6,006 bases of DNA from Pseudomonadota bacterium (lineage in GTDB: Bacteria; Pseudomonadota; Alphaproteobacteria; Paracaedibacterales; CAITNM01): NCBI GenBank assembly GCA_026400695.1, contig JAPLON010000029.1, positions 2,874-8,879 of the forward strand, read 5' to 3'. The translations under genes were made by a program, and so were the position numbers. The notes under the pieces are model-generated. The model was not told where the DNA came from. It saw only the letters and a list, made by a program, of their open reading frames with translations, and did not search any database. Numbering within the stretch: the stretch's first letter is position 1; each line of letters begins with the position of its first letter. Positions 5,941 to 6,006 of this stretch are shown here, piece after piece.

Positions 5941-5997
5941 CATAAGTTAAGATTTTAGATAAGTTTTGTTTAAACTTATTAAAATATGTAACTTATG
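5941..5997. promoter_or_regulatory. 57-bp nested palindrome, possible operator
   Basis: Outer arms CATAAGTTA (5941-5949) and TAACTTATG (5989-5997) and inner arms ATAAGTTT (5959-5966) and AAACTTAT (5972-5979) share one symmetry axis at 5969. The motif ATAAGTT occurs twice in each orientation, 17 bp apart on each side. The right arm contains an ATG (5995-5997) opening a frame (ATGAAAGAGACA) that leaves the window. This could be an operator for a gene beginning there, or a cruciform or hairpin. It is not followed by a T-run, so it is not a standard terminator. Confidence 0.5.
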
Positions 5998-6006
5998 AAA
6001 GAGACA

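Noticed and set aside
1..6006. CRISPR array, tRNA or rRNA genes
   Set aside because: No regularly spaced repeats with unique spacers and no cloverleaf or rRNA-like segment noticed on either strand.

Overview
AT-rich, gene-poor stretch (by eye below 40% G+C) that looks like accessory or decaying DNA of a host-associated proteobacterium. The two transporter copies resemble the ProP-like (MHS family) major facilitator proteins that are multiplied in Rickettsia and also found in intracellular gammaproteobacteria. Together with the IS6-family element and the hemagglutinin remnant this suggests an intracellular or amoeba/animal-associated lineage (Legionellales, Piscirickettsia-like or Rickettsiales). 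The window alone does not decide the taxon.

Layout from left to right: (1) 15-284 (+), a HigA/NadS-type helix-turn-helix antitoxin whose usual toxin partner would lie upstream, outside the window. (2) 378-644 (-), the 3' end of an unidentified gene with no 5' end. (3) 671-1495 (+), an unrecognised protein with a hydrophobic N-terminus, a middle part that looks like an ADP-ribosyltransferase fold (candidate H-Y-E residues) and a C-terminal helix-turn-helix-like part. (4) About 1500-1843 (-), a DUF637-type filamentous hemagglutinin fragment broken by two frameshifts. (5) 1942-3318 (+), an intact 458-residue MFS transporter starting at TTG. (6) 3386-4649 (+), its tandem paralog, inactivated by a net deletion of 59 bp. 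(7) 4680-4999 (-), two short reading frames overlapping by ATGA, possibly one frameshifted gene. (8) 5130-5916, an IS6-family insertion sequence whose transposase has lost one base near its N-terminus. (9) 5941-5997, a long nested palindrome just before a possible gene start at 5995.

Only three genes look intact: the antitoxin, the ART-like protein and the first transporter. At least four others are truncated or frameshifted, so the segment is best read as a graveyard of accessory genes around a duplicated transporter. The two transporters run in the same direction 67 bp apart and could share a transcript; nothing ties the other genes into one pathway. The most promising novelty is the ART-like/HTH protein; the two small overlapping frames and the nested palindrome come next.
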